From Carboxylicivirga linearis (GTDB taxonomy: Bacteria; Bacteroidota; Bacteroidia; Bacteroidales; Marinilabiliaceae), in NCBI RefSeq assembly GCF_018271995.1, contig NZ_JAGUCO010000028.1, forward strand, positions 1-64,000: a DNA stretch of 64,000 nt, in the 5' to 3' direction. The notes under the pieces are model-generated. The model was given only the letters and a program-made list of their open reading frames with translations, made no database searches and had not been told where the DNA came from. This document shows, piece by piece, positions 1-8,181 of this stretch (within the stretch, counting starts at the first letter, position 1; the number at the start of each line of letters is the position of its first letter). Made by a program: the position numbers and the translations under genes.

Positions 1-100
1 TACTTTTATTACTATTTATTACCATGTTCTACATTCCTTTTGAAATTGCATTCTATTTCTCTATAATTGAATCAGAAAAATGCAAAAATGACTCACTAAA

Positions 101-337
101 ATGATATTTAGAAGAACGATATTGAAACAAGATTTGGCCATTAAATTATATCCACAAAGCTCAAATATTAATGCAGCGATGCAGTTGCTCCGGAAAGAAA
201 TAAAACTATCACCGGAATTAAATAATAGACTTGAATTGTTGACAAGAAATAAACGAGCGCATTATTATACACACAAAGAGTTGGAGGTTATCCTGGAGCA
301 TTTTTGTATCAGTCAGGAAGAATTTGAGTTGTTATAA
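101..337 (+). CDS. DUF4248-like small protein, copy 1
   Basis: A 78-codon protein. It has the layout I associate with DUF4248, a small Bacteroidota family of unknown function: an N-terminal LAxxLYP segment, a central R-K-E-I helix, and a C-terminal ThKELEVILEHF segment resembling the usual FTPxQVxxIxxHLG ending. The family match is from memory of its pattern, not a search. It is clearly paralogous to the gene at 864-1100: the two agree in most positions, including a shared RAHYYTHK motif. No signal peptide or membrane segment is visible. DUF4248 genes often lie in mobile or accessory DNA, which fits this neighbourhood. The ATG start is supported by the paralogue beginning at the same residue. 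Function unknown. Confidence 0.65.
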   Translation: MIFRRTILKQDLAIKLYPQSSNINAAMQLLRKEIKLSPELNNRLELLTRNKRAHYYTHKELEVILEHFCISQEEFELL

Positions 338-863
338 GAACTTCTTTGGGGAAACAACGGTAAAAATGTACTGAAAAACTTGCGAAAACAAGCTTAAAAG
401 TACTATCGATACCAATAAACAGATAGCTTTTGAGTGCTTTTTCATGCTTCAGAGTACTTTCAGTGTATATAGAGACTATGCTCAGAGTATATTTCACTTG
501 CTTTTATATGCTTTGCCCATTTTGTAGAGTATATTAAGCGTGCTTTTTGAGAACTTATTTAATCACTTGAGCACTTTCAAAAGGCTTTGTAAATTTTAAT
601 CATACTTTGCTCAAATCACCGCCAATATGAAAACAATAATTATAGTACTCTAAGAAAAAACAATTATTAAAGAAGAGTATATTTTCAGTGCTTTCATGAG
701 ATTTTATAGAGCGAGTGGAGCAAAAAACTTAAAAAAGTTCTATTTGTCTTGAATTGGCTTAGTTATGACGCGATTTGGTATAGCTATAAATAACTCATTT
801 TGTGATTTATAATATAATTTTACAGCCATCAAAATGATGTAGAATTATATTAAACGCAATACG
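338..863. other. Gene-free spacer with degenerate AGAGTATATT/AGTGCTTT repeats
   Basis: No convincing gene lies between the two DUF4248-like paralogues. The space is very A+T rich and carries recurring short motifs: AGAGTACTTTCAGTG (451-465), AGAGTATATTT (484-494), AGAGTATATT (526-535) and AGAGTATATTTTCAGTG (674-690, followed by CTTTC), with several GTGCTTT or GCTTT echoes between them. Spacing is irregular, so this is not a simple tandem array. It could be a decayed repeat cluster, clustered protein-binding sites or low-complexity drift. Confidence 0.45.
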
Positions 864-1100
864 ATGATATTACCCCGAACAATATTAAAACAAGATTTAG
901 CTAAAAAACTATACCCACAAAGCTCAAATACAACTTCTGCCATGCAATTATTAAGGAAAGAAATAAAACAATCGCAGGAATTAAACTCCAAACTTGATTT
1001 ATTAGCCAGAAATAGGAGAGCACATTATTATACACACAAGCAATTGGAGGTTATCCTGGAACATTTTTGTATTAGTCAGAAAGAGTTTGAGGGGCTTTAA
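864..1100 (+). CDS. DUF4248-like small protein, copy 2
   Basis: A 78-codon paralogue of the gene at 101-337, same length and aligned without gaps. Conserved blocks are RTILKQDLA, LYPQSSN, AMQLLRKEIK, RAHYYTHK and LEVILEHFCISQ. The DNA is also similar across the coding part, while upstream spacers differ, so this looks like a gene-level duplication followed by divergence. The differences preserve the reading frame and protein character, so both copies appear to be under selection. No signal peptide. Function unknown; membership of DUF4248 is a pattern-based call. Confidence 0.65.
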   Translation: MILPRTILKQDLAKKLYPQSSNTTSAMQLLRKEIKQSQELNSKLDLLARNRRAHYYTHKQLEVILEHFCISQKEFEGL

Positions 1101-1129
1101 GACCGGATTGTAGATCTGCTTTGGTAATT

Positions 1130-1879
1130 TTAATTTACTTCTATAATTAGTTCCTTTTCATAACCATTATATTTCTCATCAATATATCCATGTGGATTAC
1201 AGATAACTTCCGTTTCATTAATCTTGTATCTCACAGGTGTATGCACATGACCGTGAAGCCAATATTGAGGCTTTTGCTCAATAATAAAATCCTCTAAATT
1301 GGAAGCATATGCAGAAGACACCGGATCTTCCTTATATTGATTTGGCACTGACTTTATACTGGGAGCATGGTGCGTTACTACAATATTTGTAACGGTATTA
1401 GATTCTATTAAGCTATTTTTAAGCCATGATATGGATTGATTATGAAGATTAAAAGTATCAATGGTTCTTAGGCGTGAATATGAAGGATCTCTTCTTATTT
1501 TCTTATAATCATTCATCTTCTCCTGACAAATGATTCCATATTTAATTGGATTACCAAATATTGAAAAATCAGTCCAAAGGGTAGCTCCATGGAATGTTAT
1601 ACCATCAATCTCTATCGATTCGTTTTCTAGCACATGAATATTTGTTCCTTTTGCAGCTTCTTTAATCTTTAGCAATGTTTTAGGGTAAGATCCCTTATAG
1701 TATTCATGATTACCCAATACATATATAACTGGCTTATTGGATATTTCTTTCACCATCCAACTTATTCCTTTTACACCAAGATTGATATCACCTGCAAACA
1801 CAACAATGTCAGCATTGTCAAAACGAAATTGATTAAACCCAAACTCTTGATGTATATCGCTAATGATCTGTATTTTCAT
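1130..1879 (-). CDS. Calcineurin-like metallophosphoesterase
   Basis: A 249-residue cytoplasmic phosphoesterase with a complete set of metal-binding motifs: SDIH (D8, H10), AGD (D31), GNHE (N57, H58, E59), VTHH (H170, H171) and the terminal LHGHVH (H209, H211, H213). This is the dimetal-phosphatase arrangement; the family hydrolyses phosphomono- or diesters, and the real substrate cannot be read from sequence. Its length is close to that of single-domain family members. Upstream, between 117 and 176 bp before the start, sit two TATACC/GGTATA dyads that could control it. It is convergent with the DUF4248-like gene at 864-1100. Confidence 0.88.
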   Translation of the reverse strand: MKIQIISDIHQEFGFNQFRFDNADIVVFAGDINLGVKGISWMVKEISNKPVIYVLGNHEYYKGSYPKTLLKIKEAAKGTNIHVLENESIEIDGITFHGATLWTDFSIFGNPIKYGIICQEKMNDYKKIRRDPSYSRLRTIDTFNLHNQSISWLKNSLIESNTVTNIVVTHHAPSIKSVPNQYKEDPVSSAYASNLEDFIIEQKPQYWLHGHVHTPVRYKINETEVICNPHGYIDEKYNGYEKELIIEVN

Positions 1880-1995
1880 CTGTTAAAGATATCTTCATTT
1901 GTCAGATGGAACTCTCTATGAATTTTAATTATTCTAATGTATGCAATTTAGAATATTAAAATTCATGTTCGTTTCATTCTATAATTGCATCTAAA

Positions 1996-2055
1996 ATACC
2001 CGTTCGGGTATAATTCTTAGCCATATTGGTCTATTTATACCTGATAGGGTATAAA
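1996..2055. promoter_or_regulatory. Two TATACC/GGTATA operator-like dyads
   Basis: Two inverted repeats are visible. ATACCCG-TT-CGGGTAT spans 1996-2011, and TTTATACC-N6-GGTATAAA spans 2034-2055 with perfect 8-bp arms. The centres are about 41 bp apart, near four helical turns. Shape and spacing suggest paired sites for a dimeric repressor, of the kind found ahead of XRE/HipB-type regulators (inference). No such regulator gene is nearby; the only gene reading away from the sites is the phosphoesterase at 1130-1879. Confidence 0.5.
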
Positions 2056-2118
2056 CAATTCATCTCATATACATGACATATTTAAGGAGATTGCGTAATT
2101 ACCAGAACAAACCAATTC

Positions 2119-2190
2119 TGTAGCATTTTTAGTATATGCCAATGTATCAAATTTAGTATATAGCGATGCATCATTTTTAGTATATAGTGG
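2119..2190. repeat. Three tandem 24-bp repeats (copy A of a flanking repeat)
   Basis: Three consecutive 24-bp units, 2119-2142, 2143-2166 and 2167-2190, each begin TGTA or TGCA and contain TTTAGTATAT at the same offset. The block is preceded by AACAAACCAATTCTGTAGCA. A near-identical block with the same lead-in and two units occurs at 5598-5657, so the pair brackets both AbiE loci as direct repeats. Not a CRISPR: there are no spacers. Confidence 0.75.
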
Positions 2191-2253
2191 CATATAGCTG
2201 TATTTCAAGGATAACAGAAGAATAACTCCGTATGAATATTAATAAAGCTTTAG

Positions 2254-3117
2254 TTACTTTCCCTCGAATATTCCTTTGTAAAACGATTCTAATACTGAAT
2301 AAGCATATTCAATTTCAACATCTAGTTTTCTGGACCATTCTCGAGCAATAGCTGACATAGAAGCATCAGATAAATTTTCTTTTAATACCGAATGAATTCT
2401 TTGCGATAAAGTCTCCGATTTATTTAGGAACACCCCGGCTTTTCTTCCCAATACTTCTGCAGCAATCTTCATCTGATCGAAGTCATCATCTGGAAAAATG
2501 TCATTGTGATTCTCAACAATATCGTCAAATTCTAAATCAAAATAATGTTTAATTATTTTAAGAATATCGGCCAAATCATTATCACGCTCTTCTGGTCTAT
2601 CGCTCCAGGCGACTAATTTTAGTATAATCATTCCAGGTAAAGGTGGAATATTAACCATTTTCTCTTCAATTGGAATAGAAACAGCCTCCTCCAACACTTC
2701 AGTAAATCCCAAAACATGTAAATCACTATAGCGCTTATTAAAATTAATAGTGTCCTGTTCTTCTATTTCCCCAAAAGGTAAAATATCAATAGCTACATTA
2801 AATTTATCAGAGTAAAATGTCCATGGTGCTTTTACTTTATTATACCCATTTTCAATTAATGCATCACTAATTCGCTCATACTCTGCCATGCTTGAAATCA
2901 TTATGGCAAAATCAATATCTTTGGTACCTATGCTTGGTTTAATTCCTTTTTTAAGAAGTTCTAAGGCTATAGCACTTACTCCAATTAAATAATAAGGAAT
3001 ATTGTGTGCTTTCATTATTTTATCAATGCACTCAAAGGTTTCCTTAAAATAAGGAATGGCCAGTTCCTTATAACTTTGGTTGGATGTATTCATTGAAAAT
3101 TTTTGTTGCTGTTTCAT
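2254..3117 (-). CDS. abiEii: AbiEii-family nucleotidyltransferase toxin (intact)
   Basis: Toxin half of a type IV AbiE toxin-antitoxin pair. The N-terminal part has the nucleotidyltransferase fold signature: a G-x-S near residue 46 and GTKDIDF with the metal-binding Asp pair D67 and D69. The family transfers nucleotides to RNA targets such as tRNA acceptor ends and blocks growth; here that is inferred from family. The C-terminal half is helical. It follows the antitoxin gene with overlapping ends. The open frame extends to 3153, but the ATG at 3117 (overlap 50 bp) or 3093 (overlap 26 bp) looks more natural. No frameshift or nonsense codon, unlike the second AbiE copy upstream. Confidence 0.8.
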   Translation of the reverse strand: MKQQQKFSMNTSNQSYKELAIPYFKETFECIDKIMKAHNIPYYLIGVSAIALELLKKGIKPSIGTKDIDFAIMISSMAEYERISDALIENGYNKVKAPWTFYSDKFNVAIDILPFGEIEEQDTINFNKRYSDLHVLGFTEVLEEAVSIPIEEKMVNIPPLPGMIILKLVAWSDRPEERDNDLADILKIIKHYFDLEFDDIVENHNDIFPDDDFDQMKIAAEVLGRKAGVFLNKSETLSQRIHSVLKENLSDASMSAIAREWSRKLDVEIEYAYSVLESFYKGIFEGK

Positions 3118-4039
3118 TATTTCGTTTTCCACCTTCCAATAACAATTCTGCATAAACCAAAATAGGAGGTGCTGTAGGCTTCTGTTTATCCTGTTCCCAG
3201 AACATTTCGTAAGCCTCTATCTGGCCGTTAGCTTTGGGTATCAAGCGATAGTTTTTCATTAAGTTCAAACGATTCTCCTTTGTATAAATAATCAGCTTTT
3301 CTGGACGAAGATAGTTTGTTAGTATATCTGCAGCAGGCTCTCCCCCCCAAACAGTTAATTCTTTTACTAAAACAATATCCTCCCAATTACCCTGAAAATC
3401 ATATCGCTCTTTCTTTAGCTTGGGTTTCAAAACTGTATCATATTCTATTACCCAACGATCTAATAACTCTTTCCGGTTTTCCCAAACGTATGTCTTATTA
3501 TTTAGCTGAAGAAGATAACCCGTTTCTTTAAGTCCTTCGATAACCTGAGGAATGCTACCTAATCCTACCTTAGTTAATTTTGCTAATTCGCGTTGTGGTA
3601 AATTGATATCTTCTTTATTATTAAGTAAGTGTAATAATACTTTTAATCCTGTTTTTGTAAATGCCCGATTACCTTTTTCTTTGGTCTGAATGCTTGTTTT
3701 TTGAGTATCTATAAAAAGGAAGATATTTTCCTGTTTTATAAAAGTATTACCATTTGTCTCCAGATAAGCTATGCCTTTTGCCCTTAATTCTTCCTTAACT
3801 TTTGGAAAAATCTGATTTGCAACAACCATAAAATTGCCATATTCTTTGCTGTTATATTCCAACTGCTGCACCTGATGTGGTCTGATCTCTTGCTTAAGTT
3901 CGACAACATAATGAACTCCATTACCCAAAGCTGGTATTTCCAGTACTCCATCTAATGGTGTATTATCTTTTAAGAGAACATCCATCCCGGTTATTTTCTT
4001 AAAATTATCCAATGCAATATGTAACATCTCCTGTTTCAT
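3068..4039 (-). CDS. abiEi: AbiEi-family antitoxin/transcriptional repressor (intact)
   Basis: About 323 residues. The N-terminal 120 residues look like a small alpha/beta domain (VVELKQ, FMVVANQIFPKV), followed by a winged-helix-like segment at roughly 130-190 (TKTGLKVLLHLL, LPQRELAKLTKVGLGSI) and a C-terminal domain ending in NEYIQPKL. This matches AbiEi antitoxins, which neutralise AbiEii and repress their own operon. The frame opens with a GTG at 4045, but the ATG at 4039 is a better start because the GTG falls inside the upstream operator. The stop overlaps the toxin gene. The symmetric GTTCAC array immediately upstream is the likely self-operator. Confidence 0.8.
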   Translation of the reverse strand: MKQEMLHIALDNFKKITGMDVLLKDNTPLDGVLEIPALGNGVHYVVELKQEIRPHQVQQLEYNSKEYGNFMVVANQIFPKVKEELRAKGIAYLETNGNTFIKQENIFLFIDTQKTSIQTKEKGNRAFTKTGLKVLLHLLNNKEDINLPQRELAKLTKVGLGSIPQVIEGLKETGYLLQLNNKTYVWENRKELLDRWVIEYDTVLKPKLKKERYDFQGNWEDIVLVKELTVWGGEPAADILTNYLRPEKLIIYTKENRLNLMKNYRLIPKANGQIEAYEMFWEQDKQKPTAPPILVYAELLLEGGKRNNETATKIFNEYIQPKL

Positions 4040-4090
4040 GTTCACAAATATACAACGTTCACGTTACGTGAACAAATGCTATTTGTGAAC
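4040..4090. promoter_or_regulatory. 51-bp nested dyad operator of the intact AbiE operon
   Basis: Four GTTCAC half-sites lie symmetrically around base 4065: forward at 4040-4045 and 4057-4062, reversed at 4068-4073 and 4085-4090. The inner pair forms the palindrome GTTCACGTTACGTGAAC (4057-4073); the outer pair extends to TTCACAAAT/ATTTGTGAA. It abuts the AbiEi start codon. AbiEi proteins are known to bind inverted repeats in their own promoters, so this is the predicted autoregulatory site. The binding itself is inference. Confidence 0.75.
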
Positions 4091-4160
4091 ATTTTCCAAA
4101 ATCACAAATTATCATTATTAGAAAAGAAGATATAGTTAAAGGTATACGATCTAAAACATG

Positions 4161-4634
4161 CTAAGCTGCACAGATTTTACCTCCATATAATTCGGCCATT
4201 GAGACTACAATGATGACTGCAAACTTGTCAAATTCATCCAGAACAGAATCAACCACCTGTATTAATTCTGTAGGGAAGACATTACCTCTGGTAATTGTAT
4301 TCGCTTCTATTTTGATTTGTGCGCCCTGACCCTGACAATTCAATTTAACGTCAGTTCCACCATTTAATGGAACGGTGTTGATTGTAATGCCCGGTACATT
4401 TCTTTCTAGATTCGCCTTGATTCTTCCCAAGCTTTTCTGAATATTTTTGAGGGCTTCGGTTCTGGAATCAAGTGGCTAATAAGTCAGGGCAATAACAACT
4501 GACAAACAAGGCATTTCCCTTATAAAAAGGTTAATAGCCGTACCTCCTTTTAGTGCAAATATTTCTTCTTTTGCTACATATGGTAGAACCTGTAGTAATA
4601 AATCCACTTGTGCTCTATATGCTGGTGAAATCAT
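4161..4634 (-). pseudogene. Decayed AbiEii-family nucleotidyltransferase toxin
   Basis: Reading from the ATG at 4634, the frame encodes an AbiEii/AbiGii-type N-terminus with the GGTAIN motif at residues 30-35. It then hits an in-frame TAG at codon 53 (4476-4478), continues in the same frame through SLGRIKAN and ELIQVVDSVLD, and ends at GGKICAA after 158 codons, where relatives continue for over 100 more residues. The expected DID catalytic pair reads LSVVIALTY, so both Asp are replaced (Val, Ala), each explicable by one base change. Nonsense codon, lost active site and truncation together make this a dead gene. Its ATG overlaps the upstream antitoxin stop as ATGA, preserving the ancestral operon layout. 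Confidence 0.85.
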
Positions 4635-5407
4635 AACTCTGCTAATTCTTTGGGTATTGTTATCTTATACTTTGAGCTGTATGCTCCACTTTCTGTTATC
4701 ATCCGGTCTCCGCTACCTAAATCTATCTTATCTGTTTTTAGGAATTGAAACCACTGATGATTTGCCTTTTCTGCCATATAAAGAAATAGACGTCTTACTT
4801 TCACTGATTTGCAAGCTGATAGAAGCTCGCTCACCAATCTAGGCTTTAAGTTGACCAATCCTTCTAAAACCTGATAGCATTCAACAAGGTCTGAATGTTG
4901 CGGAGCTAAAAACAGGCATTCCAATATGGCACGTTCGGGTGTTGATACATTAATTTTTGTATCTTTTATCTCCATTTCCTTGATGCCTGTTTTTTCAGGA
5001 AGAAATGAAGTGGGTTTCTGTAATAACTCTACATTCCAATTGTAATTTATAAACCAATTTGGCATTCTGGTTTGCAAGGGTGAGAATAGGTATATCGTTT
5101 ACTTGCTTAACCTGAAATAATGGCTGAATCCATGTAAGCTTAATGAAGTTAAAGCACCTACATGCACCTTAATGTTTAATTGATTTTGCATTGCATTCAC
5201 ACCTGCTTGCCATTCCAAGCTTTCGCCGGGCTTTTTATATGCACCTCTTCCTAAAGGTTCTATCCATCCGCTGTCCTTATAGTACCTGCGTAGATGTCTG
5301 GATACAACATTGTTGTCCAATACTGCTGCTGTTATCACATTATTGGGCTGCAATAGATTAAAAAGCTTCTTTAATTTTATGTCATTATGCGTAGTCATAC
5401 TACTCAT
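4631..5407 (-). pseudogene. AbiEi-type antitoxin split by one nonsense codon
   Basis: Two in-frame pieces make one antitoxin. The first, from about the ATG at 5407 (open upstream to 5452) to 5099, contains an N-terminal helix-turn-helix (NVITAAVLDNNVVSRHLRRY) and GALTSLSLHGFSHYF. An in-frame TAA at 5099-5101 interrupts it. The same frame then runs through TIYLFSPLQTRMPNW to a C-terminal domain ending KITIPKELAEL at 4631. The stop is one change from CAA (Gln). Restored length would be about 259 residues, normal for AbiEi antitoxins of this subtype. This protein does not resemble the intact AbiEi at 3068-4039, so the two pairs are different lineages, not a recent duplication. Confidence 0.8.
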
Positions 5408-5597
5408 TTTTAAACATAAATAAAGAATTGATTTAATAAAAGAACTAAACAACTTTAAATATATTACTTAATGAATAGTTATACTACGCAAAAATCCATC
5501 TTTATAAAGTTATTTATATTCTTTTCGTTGTCAAAAGCAATTAACCAATCAATAAAACCAAATGCTTATTATCCGGAACGCATAATTAAATACCACA

Positions 5598-5657
5598 ACA
5601 AACCAATTTTGTAGCATTTATAGTATATACCTATGTATCAAATTTAGTATAAAGCTA
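5598..5657. repeat. Two tandem 24-bp repeats (copy B of a flanking repeat)
   Basis: Units at 5610-5633 and 5634-5657 carry the same 24-bp pattern as 2119-2190, including ATCAAATTTAGTATA. The lead-in ACAAACCAATTTTGTAGCAT also matches copy A. The rest of the 5453-5743 space is A+T rich with no gene seen. Orientation is the same as copy A, so the two form direct repeats about 3.5 kb apart around the AbiE genes. Confidence 0.75.
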
Positions 5658-5743
5658 CATGCTGTTATATTTCAAAACGATACAAAACACATCTTATAGT
5701 AGCAAGATTGCCATTTTTATTATTCAACACTTATAACTATTAA

Positions 5744-6724
5744 CTATATATAATCACTAATAACTTCTTTTTGATAGCTTGATAAAATATTAGCAAATAC
5801 CTTATGATTAAATCGATACAGGCAGTACCTTATTTTAGTATATGGGTTTAATATTTGGTTCTGAGCTTTTTCTATTTTGTTTGAAAAAAGAATATTTTTC
5901 GTGATTGCCAGCTCTAAATCATGTTCGGTAAAATCCGAGTTCTGAATTAGAATCTCTTGCACAAAATTATCCACCTTATATTCATTAAATTTATAGTCGG
6001 TAAAGTGCTTTTTTGCTATGTATAAGAACCTAAAAACATCAAGAGGTAAACTGGTATCTAACGCCCCCTTTTTTCTTAAACGGTCGCTAATTATTTTTTC
6101 CTCTTGTAATATTTCTTTTTTAATACTGAGAAATTCTTCATCAGCTATTTCAAAAAGTGCAGATAATCGATTAATTCTTCGCTTTAGATTATGCGGTATA
6201 CTTTTTTTGTATTTAATCTTATGATCTAATATACTCCAGGCATCCTGAATTACGGTACGTATCTGCAATTCAAATTCTAACGAACTAAAGTCTGTAATAT
6301 TCGTTTCTGCTCCTCTCTTCTTTTTTAACCTTAACTGTAGGTGGAGACCCTTATATCCGAATTGATTTTCTGTTTTTTCAAGTAAACTTGTTTTATCAGT
6401 CGTCTCCATTACTCTAAAATGTTTTTTTAAACTCCGTTTTATGGAAACAAGATCATCAGAATAATAACAAACAGCTCTTACTCCTATTAAATCGGTTATA
6501 TAATCCTGAATCTGAAATGAAGAATCGGAATCAAGGTATGGTAAATATTTTCGGTTGAACTTTTTAATACACTCTTCAGCAGTTTTGAGCCTGAATAATA
6601 CCTGATCGACCTTATCAATATTCTCAATAATATTTGAGAAATGTTCCATAGCCTTTTGATGGTATGTAAGTTGTTGATGGTACCATTTTTTAAATTCTTT
6701 TATTCTTTCTTCAATTTGATTCAT
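5744..6724 (-). CDS. RelA/SpoT-domain small alarmone synthetase-like protein
   Basis: A 326-residue protein with one RelA_SpoT nucleotidyltransferase domain at about 40-175: RLKTAEECIKKF (45-56), DLIGVRAVCYY (78-88), GYKGLH (123-128), FELQIRT (151-157) and WSILDHKIKYK (163-173). These correspond to the synthetase G-loop and metal/nucleotide sites. There is no HD hydrolase, TGS or ACT domain, so it should make (p)ppGpp or a related pyrophosphorylated product and not destroy it. The C-terminal 150 residues are helical and unassigned. Some proteins of this class (toxSAS) are toxins that modify nucleotides or tRNA, and the neighbouring AbiE loci make that worth considering. Divergent from the acyltransferase gene. 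Confidence 0.82.
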   Translation of the reverse strand: MNQIEERIKEFKKWYHQQLTYHQKAMEHFSNIIENIDKVDQVLFRLKTAEECIKKFNRKYLPYLDSDSSFQIQDYITDLIGVRAVCYYSDDLVSIKRSLKKHFRVMETTDKTSLLEKTENQFGYKGLHLQLRLKKKRGAETNITDFSSLEFELQIRTVIQDAWSILDHKIKYKKSIPHNLKRRINRLSALFEIADEEFLSIKKEILQEEKIISDRLRKKGALDTSLPLDVFRFLYIAKKHFTDYKFNEYKVDNFVQEILIQNSDFTEHDLELAITKNILFSNKIEKAQNQILNPYTKIRYCLYRFNHKVFANILSSYQKEVISDYI

Positions 6725-6891
6725 GTCTTCTTAATATGATACTCTCAACTATTGGATAATCAGTAATGATAGTAAGTAATATTTGTAACTAAGCAATTCA
6801 TTGTCTCACATTTTGCTTAAATTACTATAATTTATTGATATTGCGCTAATCTTTGAAAAAGAATAAAGTTCTAAAAAGACAATCTCAAATA

Positions 6892-8172
6892 ATGAACGAT
6901 AAAGGTACCTTTTGGACTCCCTTAGATAATGCGGCTAAAATTTTTCCGGCCATTAGAAGCAAGGAAAACACTACTGTAATACGACTTTCTGCCAATTTAA
7001 AAGAGAGAGTCACGATTAGTAGTCTTTTCAAAGCTGTTAAACTTGCTGAAAAAAGATTCCCATATTTTAAGGTGAGTTTACATGGAGGTTTTTTCTGGTA
7101 TTACCTTGAACAGGTAAATAATCCAATAAGAATTATGCATGATAATGGAGTTACCTGCAAAGCTTTTAAGCGCAACCAAGAGAGCAATTTGTTTGTGAGA
7201 ATACTTGTTCATAAAAATAAGATAAGTGCCGAATTTTCGCATATACTTACTGATGGCTATGGTTTATTAACTTTTTTAAAAACCATACTTATTTATTATT
7301 TTCAGGATAAAGGTTTACTTGATACGAACCAAATAGATAGCTTTTATACAATGAAAGCAGATAAAGAGGAATATGAAGATGCTTACAATAGGTATTTTAA
7401 AGAGAATATTCCCCATGTGGTCAAACAACCAAAGGCATTTCATCTGCCATTTCATTTAAAGAAAAAGCCACGATTTCATCTTTTATTTGCAATTCTATCT
7501 ATTCAGCAAATAAAACAAAAGGCAAAGGAAAAAGGTGTAAGCATTACAGATTATCTGGTTGCTGTATACTTGTTAACTCTGCAGGATATCTATCATGAAT
7601 ACAAGAAGAATGGAATCTTCTCATCCAATAAAATCGCAAGGGTTCAGGTACCTGTAAATATTCGAAATATATACCCTACTAAGACTATGCGTAATTTTTC
7701 TCTTTTTGTTATGCCCGAAATAGACCTCCGATTAGGGAAATATACATTTGATGAGATACTAAAAGTTGTGTACCATAAAATGCAGTTAGAAACGGATGAA
7801 AAACTAATTAGTAAGATCATTTCGCGTAACGTTAGTAGTGAACGAAATTTAATTGTAAGAGGAATTCCCATTTGGCTCAAGAGTATCATTCTGTATTATA
7901 AATACCATTCGCAAGGAACCAATATGTATAGTGGTGTACTAACCAACTTAGGCAAAATAGAATTACCGGATCCTATTCGCCATAAAGTCGATTATTTTAC
8001 AATTTCACCTCCACCGCCTAACAAGCGCTTGAAGATTAACTGTGGTGTCATTGGTTATGAAGATAAGCTTACCTTAAGTTTTGGCAACATTACGAACTCC
8101 AATGAATTTGAGCGAAGATATCTTCACTTTCTATCTCAACAAGGTATAAATATTAGAATTACGAAACACTAA
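6892..8172 (+). CDS. Condensation/alcohol acetyltransferase-like acyltransferase
   Basis: About 426 residues from the ATG at 6892; the frame is open from a TTG at 6853. It contains HILTDGYG, an HxxxDG motif (about residue 117 from this start), which is the catalytic His-Asp of CoA-dependent acyltransferases and condensation domains. A second typical block is TNLGKIELPDPI near residue 360. Overall it resembles the AATase (PF07247) branch. No signal peptide or transmembrane segment. The substrate cannot be told. The DUF6320 gene begins 9 bp downstream and is almost certainly cotranscribed; I recall this pairing from other genomes. Confidence 0.7.
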   Translation: MNDKGTFWTPLDNAAKIFPAIRSKENTTVIRLSANLKERVTISSLFKAVKLAEKRFPYFKVSLHGGFFWYYLEQVNNPIRIMHDNGVTCKAFKRNQESNLFVRILVHKNKISAEFSHILTDGYGLLTFLKTILIYYFQDKGLLDTNQIDSFYTMKADKEEYEDAYNRYFKENIPHVVKQPKAFHLPFHLKKKPRFHLLFAILSIQQIKQKAKEKGVSITDYLVAVYLLTLQDIYHEYKKNGIFSSNKIARVQVPVNIRNIYPTKTMRNFSLFVMPEIDLRLGKYTFDEILKVVYHKMQLETDEKLISKIISRNVSSERNLIVRGIPIWLKSIILYYKYHSQGTNMYSGVLTNLGKIELPDPIRHKVDYFTISPPPPNKRLKINCGVIGYEDKLTLSFGNITNSNEFERRYLHFLSQQGINIRITKH

Positions 8173-8181
8173 AATTAGTTT

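Noticed and set aside
309-497. 62-codon minus-strand frame after the first DUF4248-like gene
   Set aside because: Short, overlaps the neighbouring gene end and lies within repeat-bearing spacer; no recognisable features.
2119-2190. Possible CRISPR array
   Set aside because: The 24-bp units are directly adjacent with no spacers, and no cas gene is present.
4161-5407. Programmed stop-codon readthrough of the second AbiE pair
   Set aside because: The toxin has also lost its catalytic residues and C-terminus, so simple decay explains the stops better.
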